DNA of 64,000 nucleotides from Polytrichum commune. Taxonomy: Eukaryota > Streptophyta > Polytrichopsida > Polytrichales > Polytrichaceae. Positions within the stretch are counted from its first letter, which is position 1. The number at the start of each line of letters is the position of its first letter. The stretch covers positions 41,756,440-41,820,439 of the forward strand of contig OX485807.1 in NCBI GenBank assembly GCA_950295325.1. Reading direction: 5' to 3'. The notes below the pieces were generated by a model. That model did not search any database. It was not told the origin of the DNA and saw only the letters and a list, made by a program, of their open reading frames with translations. The translations under genes and the position numbers were made by a program. This document shows positions 10,535 to 20,550 of the stretch, in pieces.

Positions 10535-10934
10535 GCGGGAGTGGAGCTGGCTTGCAGGGCTAACCAACCCCATCAACTCCTCAAAGTGCATGGTCTAGGA
10601 GTCTACTTCCCCAAGAAGCTGGGACGGATCCAAGAGGTGGCTGGCCGGCTACTTTCGATCCCCAACATATCCTTTACTTGGAGTTTGTCGGATTGCCACA
10701 CGTCCGAGTCGCTCAGGCGGGTCCTTTTTGAGAAACACAAAAAGCTGATAAGGTATGTAGTCCTAAAGTGGTTTGTGGTCTTAAATGGTTTCTAGCATAT
10801 AATAAGTATATATTTGAAGGTCTGAAGTGCACATATCTTGAAGAATATCTATGAGCACCACTTCAAGAATTCGTAAGATATTCAATTTTTCATTCCAAAA
10901 ACAGCAAGACCAACTCTCACTTTCCTCATTTGGA

Positions 10935-11400
10935 TTTGCTGATGTGTTTCATGTAAGATTTCTTGGATTCTCTAACCCCTTGTAGATGTTGGAATGTTGG
11001 AAGTGTCCATTTTGGGCACCTCACCCACTTCTTATAGGATAGGAAACATGTAGTTCGTGTGAGATGATTGTTGATGCAAATCCTTTCAATCATGTCTATA
11101 GCCACTTTTCTCCTAAATTTTGGAACTTGTATGGATGTTTTATTTAATGTCAAAGGGAAGATTCTACATGTTATTAAATGATTGTATATGAGGCCCTCCA
11201 ATTGTGTTGACTATTGGGTCTAGAAAGGTTAATAGATTTGCAACATGTAGTCCAATCTCTTTTCCAGCACATGTTTTTTAGGTGTGTTTTGAGACTCTCA
11301 CGTAACCATATACCACTCAAATATAGGCGCCATGTTGTTTAAGACCGGACACCAAATTAGGCATTCAACTTAAGATCATCTCACCAATATTTGTACCTCC
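10935..11400 (+). repeat. Dispersed repeat family G copy
   Basis: Collinear with the copy at 34690. In order it has 'gtgagatga', 'atagccacttttctcc', 'ttggaacttgtatggatg', 'gtgttgactattggg', 'catgtagtccaatctctt', 'accactcaaatatagg' and 'ccaaattaggca'. Non-coding; the minus-strand 91-codon frame here belongs to the repeat. Confidence 0.7.
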
Positions 11401-12839
11401 AAACCAACCTAACCAACAACATTGGTGTCCTACCATGCGAGAAATTATCCTCATGTTTGTTGGGTCCCTATCGACACTTGATTCATTCGCACTAGTACAG
11501 ATTCCCTCCCATCCCCGGAAACATTCAGAAAAAATAAAAACAAAAACAAAGGATCCACATCATCACAAGTGTAAAGTATTGTCTGGCCATATGTTCAAGT
11601 GCAAACGTGTTATTGTACTAGTGCAAAGGAATAGTCCTTTTGAAGAAGGTTGTTCTCCAACATCGGAGTTCTACCATGTGGAAATTTCTCCTCGTGTTTG
11701 TTGGGTGTCTTTCTCTCTCACTTCTCATAAGAAAATGAAAGTAAACCCCCAACCACATGGTTCACATGCTAGCTTGGGATTGTACATCCTAGTATCAACC
11801 GGTCCTAAGTGTTGGGAGATTTGTGTGTCATGATCTTGTCAATAAACTTATCCATAAAGAGATGATTCAATGGAGCAAAAATGGAGAGATTTTATATCAA
11901 TCCTTGCAAGGCTCACATAACTTAAATTTATTACACCCAATAGCCTTCTTCTTCTTCTTCTTCTTCTTCTTCTTTTCTTTTGGGTGGAAAGAATCAAAGT
12001 AACATCATAAAACCAAAGAGAGAAAGGCCACTTCTTATTAGTCCAGTTCTTGCGATAAGGGACCGTTAAAGGTTGGCAACAAATGGAGAGCTCAATGTTT
12101 CCACTTGAAGTGAGAGAAATTGCTCATACAAAGCGCCTCATTGATACACCGAGTACTAACAAATTAAACCGTGAGGGCGGGCTACTAGGTTTTCTTCCAA
12201 TTTTCTACACTTTGAAATTCATTGTATTTCATGATTTGGCTCATGTGAGCCATGCGAGCATAAATAGTGTTGCTCTAAGTTTGGTGACGAGTTTGGGAAC
12301 AATCATCTCCTCTGTGAGAAAGATATGCTATACAAAACATGCCAGTTTGCCAAACAATGGCAGTTTCAAGCATATCCCACACACATAGTCCTTGTGTTTT
12401 CAATTGATTTTGTATCTATTATCATGTCTAATAGCAGAGGTGATGCCCATGGAAAGTTCTTTCCGTGAGATGCCAAAGAGTCTGCGAAAAGTTAACCCTA
12501 ATGTCGCCAAAGAGCTTCAAAATGTTTTTTGGGGGCCTTACAACCAATTGCCATGTGCTAAATTAGGTTAAAGAGCCGGCAACATTCTTAGCACTTTTCA
12601 GAAGGACAGGTACAGTCCACCCTCAATATCTGTTTAAAACTTTGGAGCAAGGAAACTTGTAACACTTTTGTGGTGTTAACACTTTAACACTTATCAAGGG
12701 CAACATAGGTCATTTGTAACATTCACATGAATGATACTTATGTGACTTTGGAATTTTGTAAATAACATTTGTAGAAATAAGGGATGAAAATACACGAGGA
12801 GTGAAAGTCATCGTATATCTACGCGTACTGAAAGAACAA
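11401..12839. other. Gene-free stretch with a short direct duplication
   Basis: A roughly 65-bp motif ('ggtgtcctaccatgcgagaaattatcctc') near 11427 recurs diverged near 11670 ('ggagttctaccatgtggaaatttctcctc'). A (CTT)n microsatellite lies at about 11947-11973. A 132-codon open frame at 11435-11833 contains both duplicates and shows no family resemblance, so I do not call it a gene. Confidence 0.5.
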
Positions 12840-13600
12840 ATCCATAGTAATCTGATGAGATTCTTATGCACACCAAGATCTTATTTCCTTTTGAAGTGTT
12901 CAAATGCTTTGGATGAGAGGTGTAACATCAATAGGTCTCTGTTCCAAAATTTATTTCAAGGTCACTAATGCACTTTCAACATCCTTGAATCCTACTCCAA
13001 CCACCACCACATCACCAAATTTTTGCACATTGTTAGCTTTTTCAATAAGTTTTTGCCAACTGCATCATCTCTTTCATCAAGCACGCCTATAATATCTTCC
13101 TCGATAGGCATGTAGGGATTGTCTAGATCAAATTCTAGTTTATAATTGATGAACTCATGTGCATTCATAGTGGGTCGAGTTTCACTCTCTGTACATATCA
13201 ATGCTAGTTGTTCCTATAAGATAGTAGAGTTCAAGGTTCATGTTAGGAAGTTTGTCGATTTCATCCAACTTATACAACTTCATGCCCTCACCTTCATCTA
13301 AATGAACACTTATTGAGGTGAAGTCATTGAAGAGGGAAGCATGTTTTTTATAAAGTCTCTTAACATTTAACAACTGACACTTACTAGTGTATTTTTTGGA
13401 TTATTTTTTGAGAGCACAATCTTCTGCAACACATATGCCATTTTAGCATTTATCGGGGCAACACATATTGAGGGTAGACTAAAATTAAATCATGTTGTCA
13501 TATGCACTCACCTTCTCAAACATGACTTCCATGACTGTAGTGTCTACAATTTGTTGGCACTCTTAACCTTACCACTGCATTTCCTTAGTGCCATAGCAGC
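12840..13600 (-). pseudogene. Decayed coding region, family unknown
   Basis: On the minus strand, protein-like sequence continues across frame changes. A possible exon near 13560-13510 reads 'VDTTVMEVMFEK' and ends at GTGAGT. From about 13373 the frame reads 'LYKKHASLFNDFTSISVHLD' and onward to 'GTTSIDMYRE', then shifts frame near 13190. It goes on as 'RPTMNAHEFINYKLEFDLDN' and 'EDIIGVLDERDDAVG', shifts again near 13040 to 'ANNVQKFGDVVVVGVGFKD', and meets further stops. The charged, ordered composition and the continuity across shifts suggest a former gene or transposon ORF. I do not recognise the family. Confidence 0.45.
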
Positions 13601-13924
13601 CAAATAGCCATCACAAAACTTACATACCTCATACTTTATAAGAGAAAACTTGACAATTAACAAAATCTCGTATCCACCCCCCCCCCCTTAAAATAACACA
13701 CACATGCACACATATGGATATTAAAATAACATAATTCTTACAAACCAAGGCCCACCTACTGCAAGGTAGGTAGTAAACCTCACCCTACACCAAGGGAAGT
13801 CTTAAACAAAGTAGGGCCAATGGGCTCAAATTCACGTTAGATTACCCGACGTTGGTTTTTCTTTTCTTTACGGTCATAGGAGTGCAAAGACGAAACTAAA
13901 AACCTTTGTGAACTACTACCATGT

Positions 13925-14640
13925 GCTTATGCATGGTTGCACGCATTGATCATTCTCTTGGTCCCTTCCCCACATCTCGTTTCCTCTTGTGCATGGACAT
14001 GCAAAGCAATGAAGTGCCTCCCATTCACGCCTTTTTAGGTACATATGCTTATTGTTGGCAATTCCAACTCCATACACCAATTTGGTTGTTGGATCAATGC
14101 GCTAAAGAGGTTTGAATACTAGAAATTTTGAACAAGAAAGAATGTGGGCGAGAAATTTGTGATCATAGTTCGTATGGACCTAGGATTCCTCTATCCCTCA
14201 AACCCACCAAACATGTTAGTTCTTTAGTGCATGGACATGCAAAGCAAAGAAGTCCCTCCCATTCACACCTTTTTAAGGTACATATGCTCATTGTTGGCAC
14301 TTCCAACTCCATACACCAATTTGGTTGTTGAATCAATAAGTTTTCGAGCTTCAACCACTAGCAATTTTGAACAAGGAGGAATGCTAATGGGAGTTTGTGT
14401 GTTCCTAGAATCCTCTTTCTCTATTGGACCCATCCGCACATATTATTTTGTGTTTTGTATCGACATGCAAAGCAAAGAAATGCCTCCCGCTCATGTCTAT
14501 TCAAGGTAAAGATTCTTGTTGTTGGCACTTCCAACTTCAAAGACCAATAAAATTGATTTTTTTTAATTGTTATCAATTTTAAACAAGGAGGAATGTCAAT
14601 AAGAAAAATGCGATTGGAGTCTGTCTACTTCATGGGATCT
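13925..14640. repeat. Diverged tandem repeat, about 235 bp x 3
   Basis: The motif 'gcatggacatgcaaagcaa' occurs at 13991 and 14229, and a variant lies at 14457. Each is followed by 'cctcccattcacgcctttt', 'attgttggcaattccaactcc' and 'gaacaagaaagaatg' or variants. The periods are about 238 and 228 bp. The overlapping open frames repeat with the unit. Confidence 0.85.
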
Positions 14641-15623
14641 ATAGTGTAGTATGGCGTGCTTACTTGGGTATCATACGGTGGGTTAACATATAATTTGCCA
14701 CATTTCAACAAGCATGTCTTGTGTTTGAAATTGCGCATGTGGGGCACGTGTTGGATACATGGAAGTAGTCCCAAAGTTGTGTTGGGACACAAATCCACCC
14801 ATCCCTACATTGTAAGCGGTCCCACTCTTTCTTCAACATCCAATATTAGTTGCCATGAATGAAAGCAAACATAGGCTATGAGGATGTGCAACTATGCCAA
14901 AAACAAGAATGCCATGATCACTTCTTATAAGGATAGTATTAAAATAATCGCAAGGGCTTAAGGACATTTCTACCATATATCATACCATATACACAATTCA
15001 TCGTGGTCATAAAATTATCTAGTGGAGTTTGCACACTAGGTGGGGCCAGGAATAAGCCACATCCAATTCATAATTATGCTTTATTTATCCTCACAACAGA
15101 GCACTACATTGACATATTCATGTTGAAAAACTCAGATGAAACAATGTACTGATATTACTAGAATGGTGCGGCATGAAATAATGTTATGTTGGTTGTGTGT
15201 CATATATCATAGTGGAAGGGTCCACCATACTTGATAAATGTCAAGCATGTGTTCCGGATGAAGCCAATAGTATCACACACACCGGACGTCTAAGTATTTG
15301 TGTGGTTGGTTTAGATATCAAACAACCCCCAAGTCAAGAGTTATATGGTATCATCTATAGACTCTCGCACATATTGCACCGAAAATGGCCGCATCTTTGT
15401 TACCGCATGCTCGAGAGGGCCCAATATCTCAAGCATTTCTTGATAGTGTTAAGTGGGGCACGAGGTCTACCTCCAACCATGTTTGCCCCAAGCTCCGATA
15501 AGACATGTTTTTGCATCTCCATCTTAATTACCGTAACCCGTGGAGTTGCCCTAAAGTCCAATGAAACCCCAAATTAGGTAGCCACATACGGCAAGTGGCC
15601 GTATAAGTCACACATACCTTTTA
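14641..15623. other. Gene-free stretch
   Basis: No recognisable gene or complete element. A 126-codon open frame (15197-15577, +) lacks any recognisable domain, signal or splice context. Confidence 0.4.
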
Positions 15624-16231
15624 GGGCCACTTCACACACGAGGATCAAAGGCCCCATGATCATTGCGTTTTAAGATCTCTCAATGGTTGGAAAGGCCAAG
15701 ACCGTCCAAGTTCACTTCCACACTAGAAGGTGAAGGCCTAAGGGTCCAAAGACATTACCATAGATGTAAAGCCTACATGGATTCCTACATGGCAAATCAT
15801 GAATAACGTTGCAGGGTCTGCCGGAAAATCGCTTCAAGCCCACCTTGAAGAGGCAGATGTGACACAAACCCCAGCAAACCACATCCGTAGTACAACCTTC
15901 GGATGAGAATCAAGGGTCCTCCCAATTACATGGACACGACCCCAATGATCGGGGAGAACCGGCAGTTAGTTACAGATGAACCGGCTGAATTTGAAAAATA
16001 ACCGGTTGAAGTTCAAGACATCAAGAGAATTACCGACGACTTTAGAAGAATTTATAAAAAACATATATACCTCAAATTAATATAGAGAAAACGGAAAGAT
16101 GTCAACAACATGTAACCGGATGCTCAAAAATTAGTATGAGATTTATTACTATGAGATCTCAACCAATTAGTATGCTCAAAAACCTCCCCCATCACTACAC
16201 CACGGCCCTTGGCTTGAGTGTGAAGTGGCCC
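15624..16231 (+). mobile_element. Family A2 TIR transposon with nested C
   Basis: Begins GGGCCACTTCACACACGAGG and ends GTGTGAAGTGGCCC, flanked by TTA on both sides (15621-15623 and 16232-16234). The interior ('aagatctctcaatggttgg', 'gaccgtccaagttcactt') defines a subfamily shared with 37247-37586 and distinct from A at 9057. A family C element (about 15942-16197) interrupts it near the right end. Confidence 0.88.
15942..16197 (+). mobile_element. Family C hAT-like MITE nested in A2
   Basis: Begins 'ccaatgatcggggagaacc' and ends 'cctcccccatcact'. The flanks ACACGACC and ACACCACG are a plausible but degraded 8-bp duplication. The interior has the same order of AACCGG motifs as the copy at 7002. 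Confidence 0.8.
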
Positions 16232-16242
16232 TTAGTACGATA

Positions 16243-16378
16243 TTCGTTTGCCGTTCCCATCGTCGGCTGCATGTTCCCTCCCCGTTCCCTCCCCCCCCCC
16301 CGTTTTGTTCCACAACTTCCACAGGCCAGCTGGGAGTCGCTTTTGAATCATGGCCCGTGTATGTACATTAGCATTGTT
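16243..16378. repeat. Dispersed repeat, partner near 17671-17772
   Basis: Shares 'gtttgccgttcc', 'aggccagctgggag' and 'tcatggcc.gtgtacatta' in order with about 17671-17772. The two flank the D nest, one on each side. A poly-C run lies at about 16287-16300. Origin unknown. Confidence 0.6.
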
Positions 16379-16553
16379 ATTCATGGCCATTGCCACCACA
16401 CCAACAAAAACGCAATATATAGGACACGTTGTCATAAGTCGCCCATTCCCCACCGGCGACTTTGGGAAAAGAGGCTTCATAAAGGCTCGGGGCGGCTTGC
16501 ATGTCTTCAAAATCTAACTGTGAAAGTGTTCATCTACATAGTCGTTATAATAA

Positions 16554-17603
16554 TGCCCCCTCCCCGGCCCTTCCCACCTGACTGTAAAGTTGGTTCTAAC
16601 AACCCGGCCTTCACACCGTCGACATTATCTAGTGCCGAGCCTAGTTGGCAAATGACGTGGCATGGCTTAACAGTGGAGGTTTTCAGCCTCAAGCACTGAC
16701 CCTCCTATCGGTACCTGAACATGAGGCAAGAATGTAGGACCTTTAAAAGTGTCGCCTCCCACCCTTGTGATTGGTTGCTATTTAGTCTTAGCTATGAGGG
16801 CACGAGGAGCTTCATTAACAAAAACCGATGGGAATGCCCCCTCCCCACATGACTTTACCAAATAACAAAAGTTTTTTCTTAAAAACCGGGTAAAGCTCCC
16901 TCGGTTATTGTGGAGGCATCCGGCTATCCCAATGCACCTACTAGAACTTGCTCCAGAGATTGTCGAGTAGTTTTAGTTAAGCGGCTTTCACACATGTTCA
17001 ATGTTTTATCTACCAAGCAATGAATGTTGGGTAGTTTTTGTCCCATCCCCAAATGCCTTACTACTCACCTATCTTACCATCGGTTTTTGTTTATGAAGCT
17101 CCTCGTGCCCTCATAGCTAAGACTAAATAGCAACCAATCACAAGAGCAGGAGGCGCCACTTTTAAAGCTCCTACATTCATGCCTCATGTCTAGGTACCGA
17201 TGGGAGGGTCAGTGCTTGAGGCTTAAAGCCTCCACTTCTAAACCATGCCACAACATTTGCCAACTAGGCTCGACATCAAATAATGTCGATGGCCTGAAGG
17301 CCGGGTTATTAGAGCCAACTTTTAGTCTTAGCTAAGGTCAGGTGGGGAGGGGACATAAGAAGATAGGTGAGTAGTAAGGCATTTGGAAACGAGACAAAAA
17401 AAATTGCCCAACATTCATTGCTTGGTAAATAAAACAATGAACATGTGTGAAAGCTACTTAACGAAAACCTACTAGAAAACCTCCGGAACAAATTCTTGCA
17501 GGTGCCTTGGGATAGTTGGATGCCTCCACTATAACCCATGGAGCTTTACCCGGTTTTTAGGAAAGACTTTGGTCATTTGGTAAAGTCAAGTGGGAAGGGG
17601 GCA
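16554..17603 (-). mobile_element. Family D TIR element, split by an inverted D copy
   Basis: The outer element starts TGCCCCCTCCCCGGCCC and ends GGGAAGGGGGCA, flanked by TAA on both sides (16551-16553 and 17604-17606). Its 3' half lies at 16554-16834 and its 5' half at 17356-17603, both in minus orientation. Together they match the single copy at 42127-42657. A second D in plus orientation occupies 16835-17355. The result is two large hairpins. Non-coding. Confidence 0.88.
16835..17355 (+). mobile_element. Family D TIR element nested in D
   Basis: A 521-bp element beginning TGCCCCCTCCCCACATGAC and ending GTCAGGTGGGGAGGGGACA, a long TIR. The flanks are GAA (left) and TAA (right), probably a mutated 3-bp duplication. 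It sits in the middle of the outer D element. Confidence 0.85.
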
Positions 17604-18699
17604 TAAAGGGGGTGTATATATATATATATATCCGAATGGCCCACCGTTCATCATCACCTCACTGACCATCCTTTGCCGTTCCGTTACCTCTTTTTGTGCA
17701 GCTTGTGCAGGCCGGCAAAGGCCAGCTGGGAGCCAGTCACGTTTGAATCTATCATGGCCTGGGTACATTATTCGTGCCCTTTCCGACTCACCCAACCCAC
17801 GTACCGGAGAGCTCCCTACCTTATAGAGGGAGGGTCCCCGTCTATTGACAAGTGGAGTCTTGGAACAAGGTAGGGTCAACGGGCTCAAATTCACGTCACT
17901 GGGAATTCACAAATGTGTGTTTGTTGGTTCAGTAATTTCCATGTATTTACCACCTGTTGCGTATGAGAGGAGGTAATCGTTTCACGCCTAAATGTGCAAG
18001 TGAAATCTCCCCAAAATCGTCTTGGAATATGTGTCTCGCTTCCATGACTCATCAATAGAGAATTTGTGGATCTAACCCCATGGATGACGTCTTGGTAGAG
18101 GTAGAGGTTTTCACTCAATTCTTTCAACCATCCACGTGTTCTGGATCGGGTGATTTGAACATAAATGTGTATGTTGGTTGTACCGATCAGGATTGTTCAC
18201 TCGAACTTTCAATCGTTTATGTGTTTTGGGTCAGATGATTTTAACGTAAATGTGTATGCTGATATAGTTGGACAAAGATGGTTATATGGGGGGGAAGAGT
18301 CCTTCTCGGTTTTTAGGGGTTAAGACATGTCTATAATCTTAAAGAGATCCGCTAACCATGGGTGTGCAAGGGGTATCTTATGGGTGGCTTTAATGTAACG
18401 ATTTATTATAGGAGGTTATCTGCCAATTTAGGGACTTTTTTTTAAGGGAGCATACATGCCCTCAAAATTGCATTACCAATCGGATCTCGTATGGTTGATA
18501 GATAAGTATGAGCTTATAGTCCGGTCTCATTGTAAATAAGATCCTTTTTAATGTCCATTATTAGCTACAAGCCTTGCCATTTACCACTTCAAAAGAAAAA
18601 GGTGTCCGATTGCTAAGACGAGTGACCAAATAATGCCCACATATGTTAGAGGATATTTTGATTCACAACAATGGCCTACTTCAAGCACTCTCTAAGTAA
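17604..18699. other. Gene-free stretch with short repeats
   Basis: Contains a (TA)n run (about 17618-17631) and the second copy of the 16243 repeat. A roughly 90-bp direct duplication ('ctttcaaccatccacgtgttctgg' near 18120 and 'ctttcaatcgtttatgtgttttgg' near 18208) follows. No gene seen. Confidence 0.5.
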
Positions 18700-19065
18700 A
18701 GCGGTCTTAATGGACACTTTTCTCTTTGCACTCACTTGTAGGATATGGAGCAATGTGCAGTTAGTGCGAGATTGGCAAATCTAGGTCGTGCCCATAGCCA
18801 CTTTTCTCATTATTTTTGGAGCTCGTACCAATTTTCAAAGTGATGATTCTCTTAGTCATAAAATGATCATATAGGTCCCCCTCCATTAATTGTAGATTAT
18901 TGTGTCTAAGATGGTTAGGAATTTTTGAGTACATAGTCCAATCGCTTCAACACAAGTTTTTGTGATGTGGGTTCTTAGATTCACACCTACCATACACCGC
19001 TCAAGTATAACTGTTTGTTTAAGGTCAAGAAACCAAATTAGACACATCCATCTAACTTCCAACGA
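18700..19065 (+). repeat. Dispersed repeat family G copy
   Basis: Shows 'tagtgcgagattggcaaat', 'catagccacttttctcat', 'aaaatgatcatataggtccccc' and 'acaccgctcaagtataac', in the same order as the copy at 34690. Diverged and non-coding. Confidence 0.65.
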
Positions 19066-19377
19066 GTTAGTAAACTAAATATGGTATTTAGTGTCATATG
19101 GTATTTTATGTCACCATGGTATCTTTTCTCATGACACTTCTTATGAACAAGTTCAGAAATAATGTCCTGGATGATTGAAATTTGGATGGAATCCATGGCC
19201 ATCGTTCAAACAAAATTTTAGTATGTACTGCATCCTAACATTTCCTTTATGAAATATTTATCATGGATGATTGAAACTCCTCATTGAGTAAGTGATAGTA
19301 TTTTGCCACATTGTAAGTATATAATTCCAATATTTTTACAAGGAGTGACAAATTAATATTAGGTTTGCATTTATCGT

Positions 19378-19870
19378 TGGACACACGAACCAAGAGCCAT
19401 GACCATGAAATTGTGAGAGCCCAAAAGAAGGTGTCCAAAGGTTGTCCCAATAAACCTCCAAAACCATGTATTGTGGTTACATATCCTCAAGTGTAGTGTG
19501 AAAGTCATATGTGACCGGATCCTCAACTTAATGCTATTTCAATGAATTTCTATTCATGTGGGTCCTCACACATGACAAAATAGAATAAATCAACAGTTAT
19601 GAGCGTTTTGAGTGCCATGATCTCCCAATTTTGCATTACCCTACCTCCAAGAGGTGGTTTGTGAAAATAGTCCAAGTGACCATGAAACATGATCCATTCG
19701 ACGCCATGTAAGAATTCATGTAGACTTTTGCATCCATCTTGCATTCACAGACTCTGTTGGTCCCTCAAGCGTAGTGTGAAGCGAACTTCGACCAGCTCCG
19801 CCTTTTCCACCAACAAGAGTGCTTGAAGTGTACTGGTCACGGGCTCTCAGTCTCGTGTGTGAAGTGGCCC
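19378..19870 (-). mobile_element. Family A element, minus, one end degraded
   Basis: Reverse-orientation A. It ends at 19870 with TGTGAAGTGGCCC followed by TTA. The other end begins 'acacacgaaccaagagcc' and has lost GGGCCACTTC. It carries the frame ending 'TVDLFYFVMCEDPHE' seen in other A copies. Confidence 0.82.
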
Positions 19871-19894
19871 TTAGTAAAGAGAAATCCAAGAGAT

Positions 19895-20550
19895 CTCAAG
19901 ATGATGGAACCGGCTGGACTTGGAAACACTAGGATTTTGACCAATTATGCCCAAAAATCTCCCCAGACCAATGATCGGGGAGAACCGACGGTTAATTACA
20001 GATGAACCAGCTGAGTTTGAGGGATAACCGGTTGAAGTTCAAGACTTTAGGAAAATTACCGATCACTTTAGAAGAATCTATAGAAGAATATACCTCAAAT
20101 TAATATAGAAAAACCGGAGGATATCAACAACATGTAATCTCCCCATACCAATGATTGAGGAGAACCTACAGTTAGTTACAGATGAACCGGTTGAGTTTGA
20201 GAGATAACCGGTTGAAGTTCAAGACTTCAAGAGAATTACTGATCACTTTAGAAGAATCTATAGAAGAATATACCTCAAATTCATATGGAAAAAACCGGAG
20301 GATGTCAACAACATGTAATCTCCCCATACCAATGATCGGGGAGCTACATATGAACTGGTTGAGTTTGAGAGATAACTGGTTGAAGTTCAAGACTTCAAGA
20401 GAATTACTGATCACTTTAGAAGAATCTATAGAAGAATATACCTCAAATTCATATGGAAAAAACCGAAGGATGTGAACAACATGTAAACCGGTTGGACTTA
20501 CAAACACATGGATCTCAGCCGATTATTTATGCCCAAAAATCTTCCCCGTC
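19895..20550 (+). repeat. Tandem array of family C, 180-bp period
   Basis: Starts with the tail of a C element, then units start near 19979, 20159 and 20338 with 'ccaatgatcggggag' or variants. Each carries the AACCGG motifs and the 'gatcactttagaagaatctatagaagaatatacctcaaatt'-type core. Only the last unit reaches the full C 3' end. The matching open frames on both strands are repeat artefacts. Tandem amplification of a truncated MITE. Confidence 0.88.

Larger units (their letters stand above)
9808..10752 (+). pseudogene. Unrecognised coding fragment split by a hAT element
   Basis: An open frame from 9808 is interrupted at 9840-10534 by element M. It resumes in the same frame once M and one copy of the 8-bp duplication are discounted, then runs to 10752. 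The resumed part (10543-10752) encodes about 70 residues with 'GVYFPKKLGRIQEVAG' and 'SLRRVLFEKHKKLIR', and ends at AG|GTATGT, a good splice donor. A possible acceptor is the CAG at 9811-9813. M plus the duplication adds 703 bp, which shifts the frame, so the present copy is broken. I do not recognise the family. It could be a host exon or an older transposon gene. Confidence 0.45.

Noticed and set aside
11435-11833. 132-codon plus-strand frame
   Set aside because: Contains a short direct duplication and low-complexity parts, with no recognisable domain.
15197-15577. 126-codon plus-strand frame
   Set aside because: No domain, and it lies between repeats. Length alone is not evidence in this window.
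16136-16699. 187-codon plus-strand frame, one of the longest in the left half
   Set aside because: It runs across C, A2, a poly-C run and the D nest, so it joins unrelated repeats.
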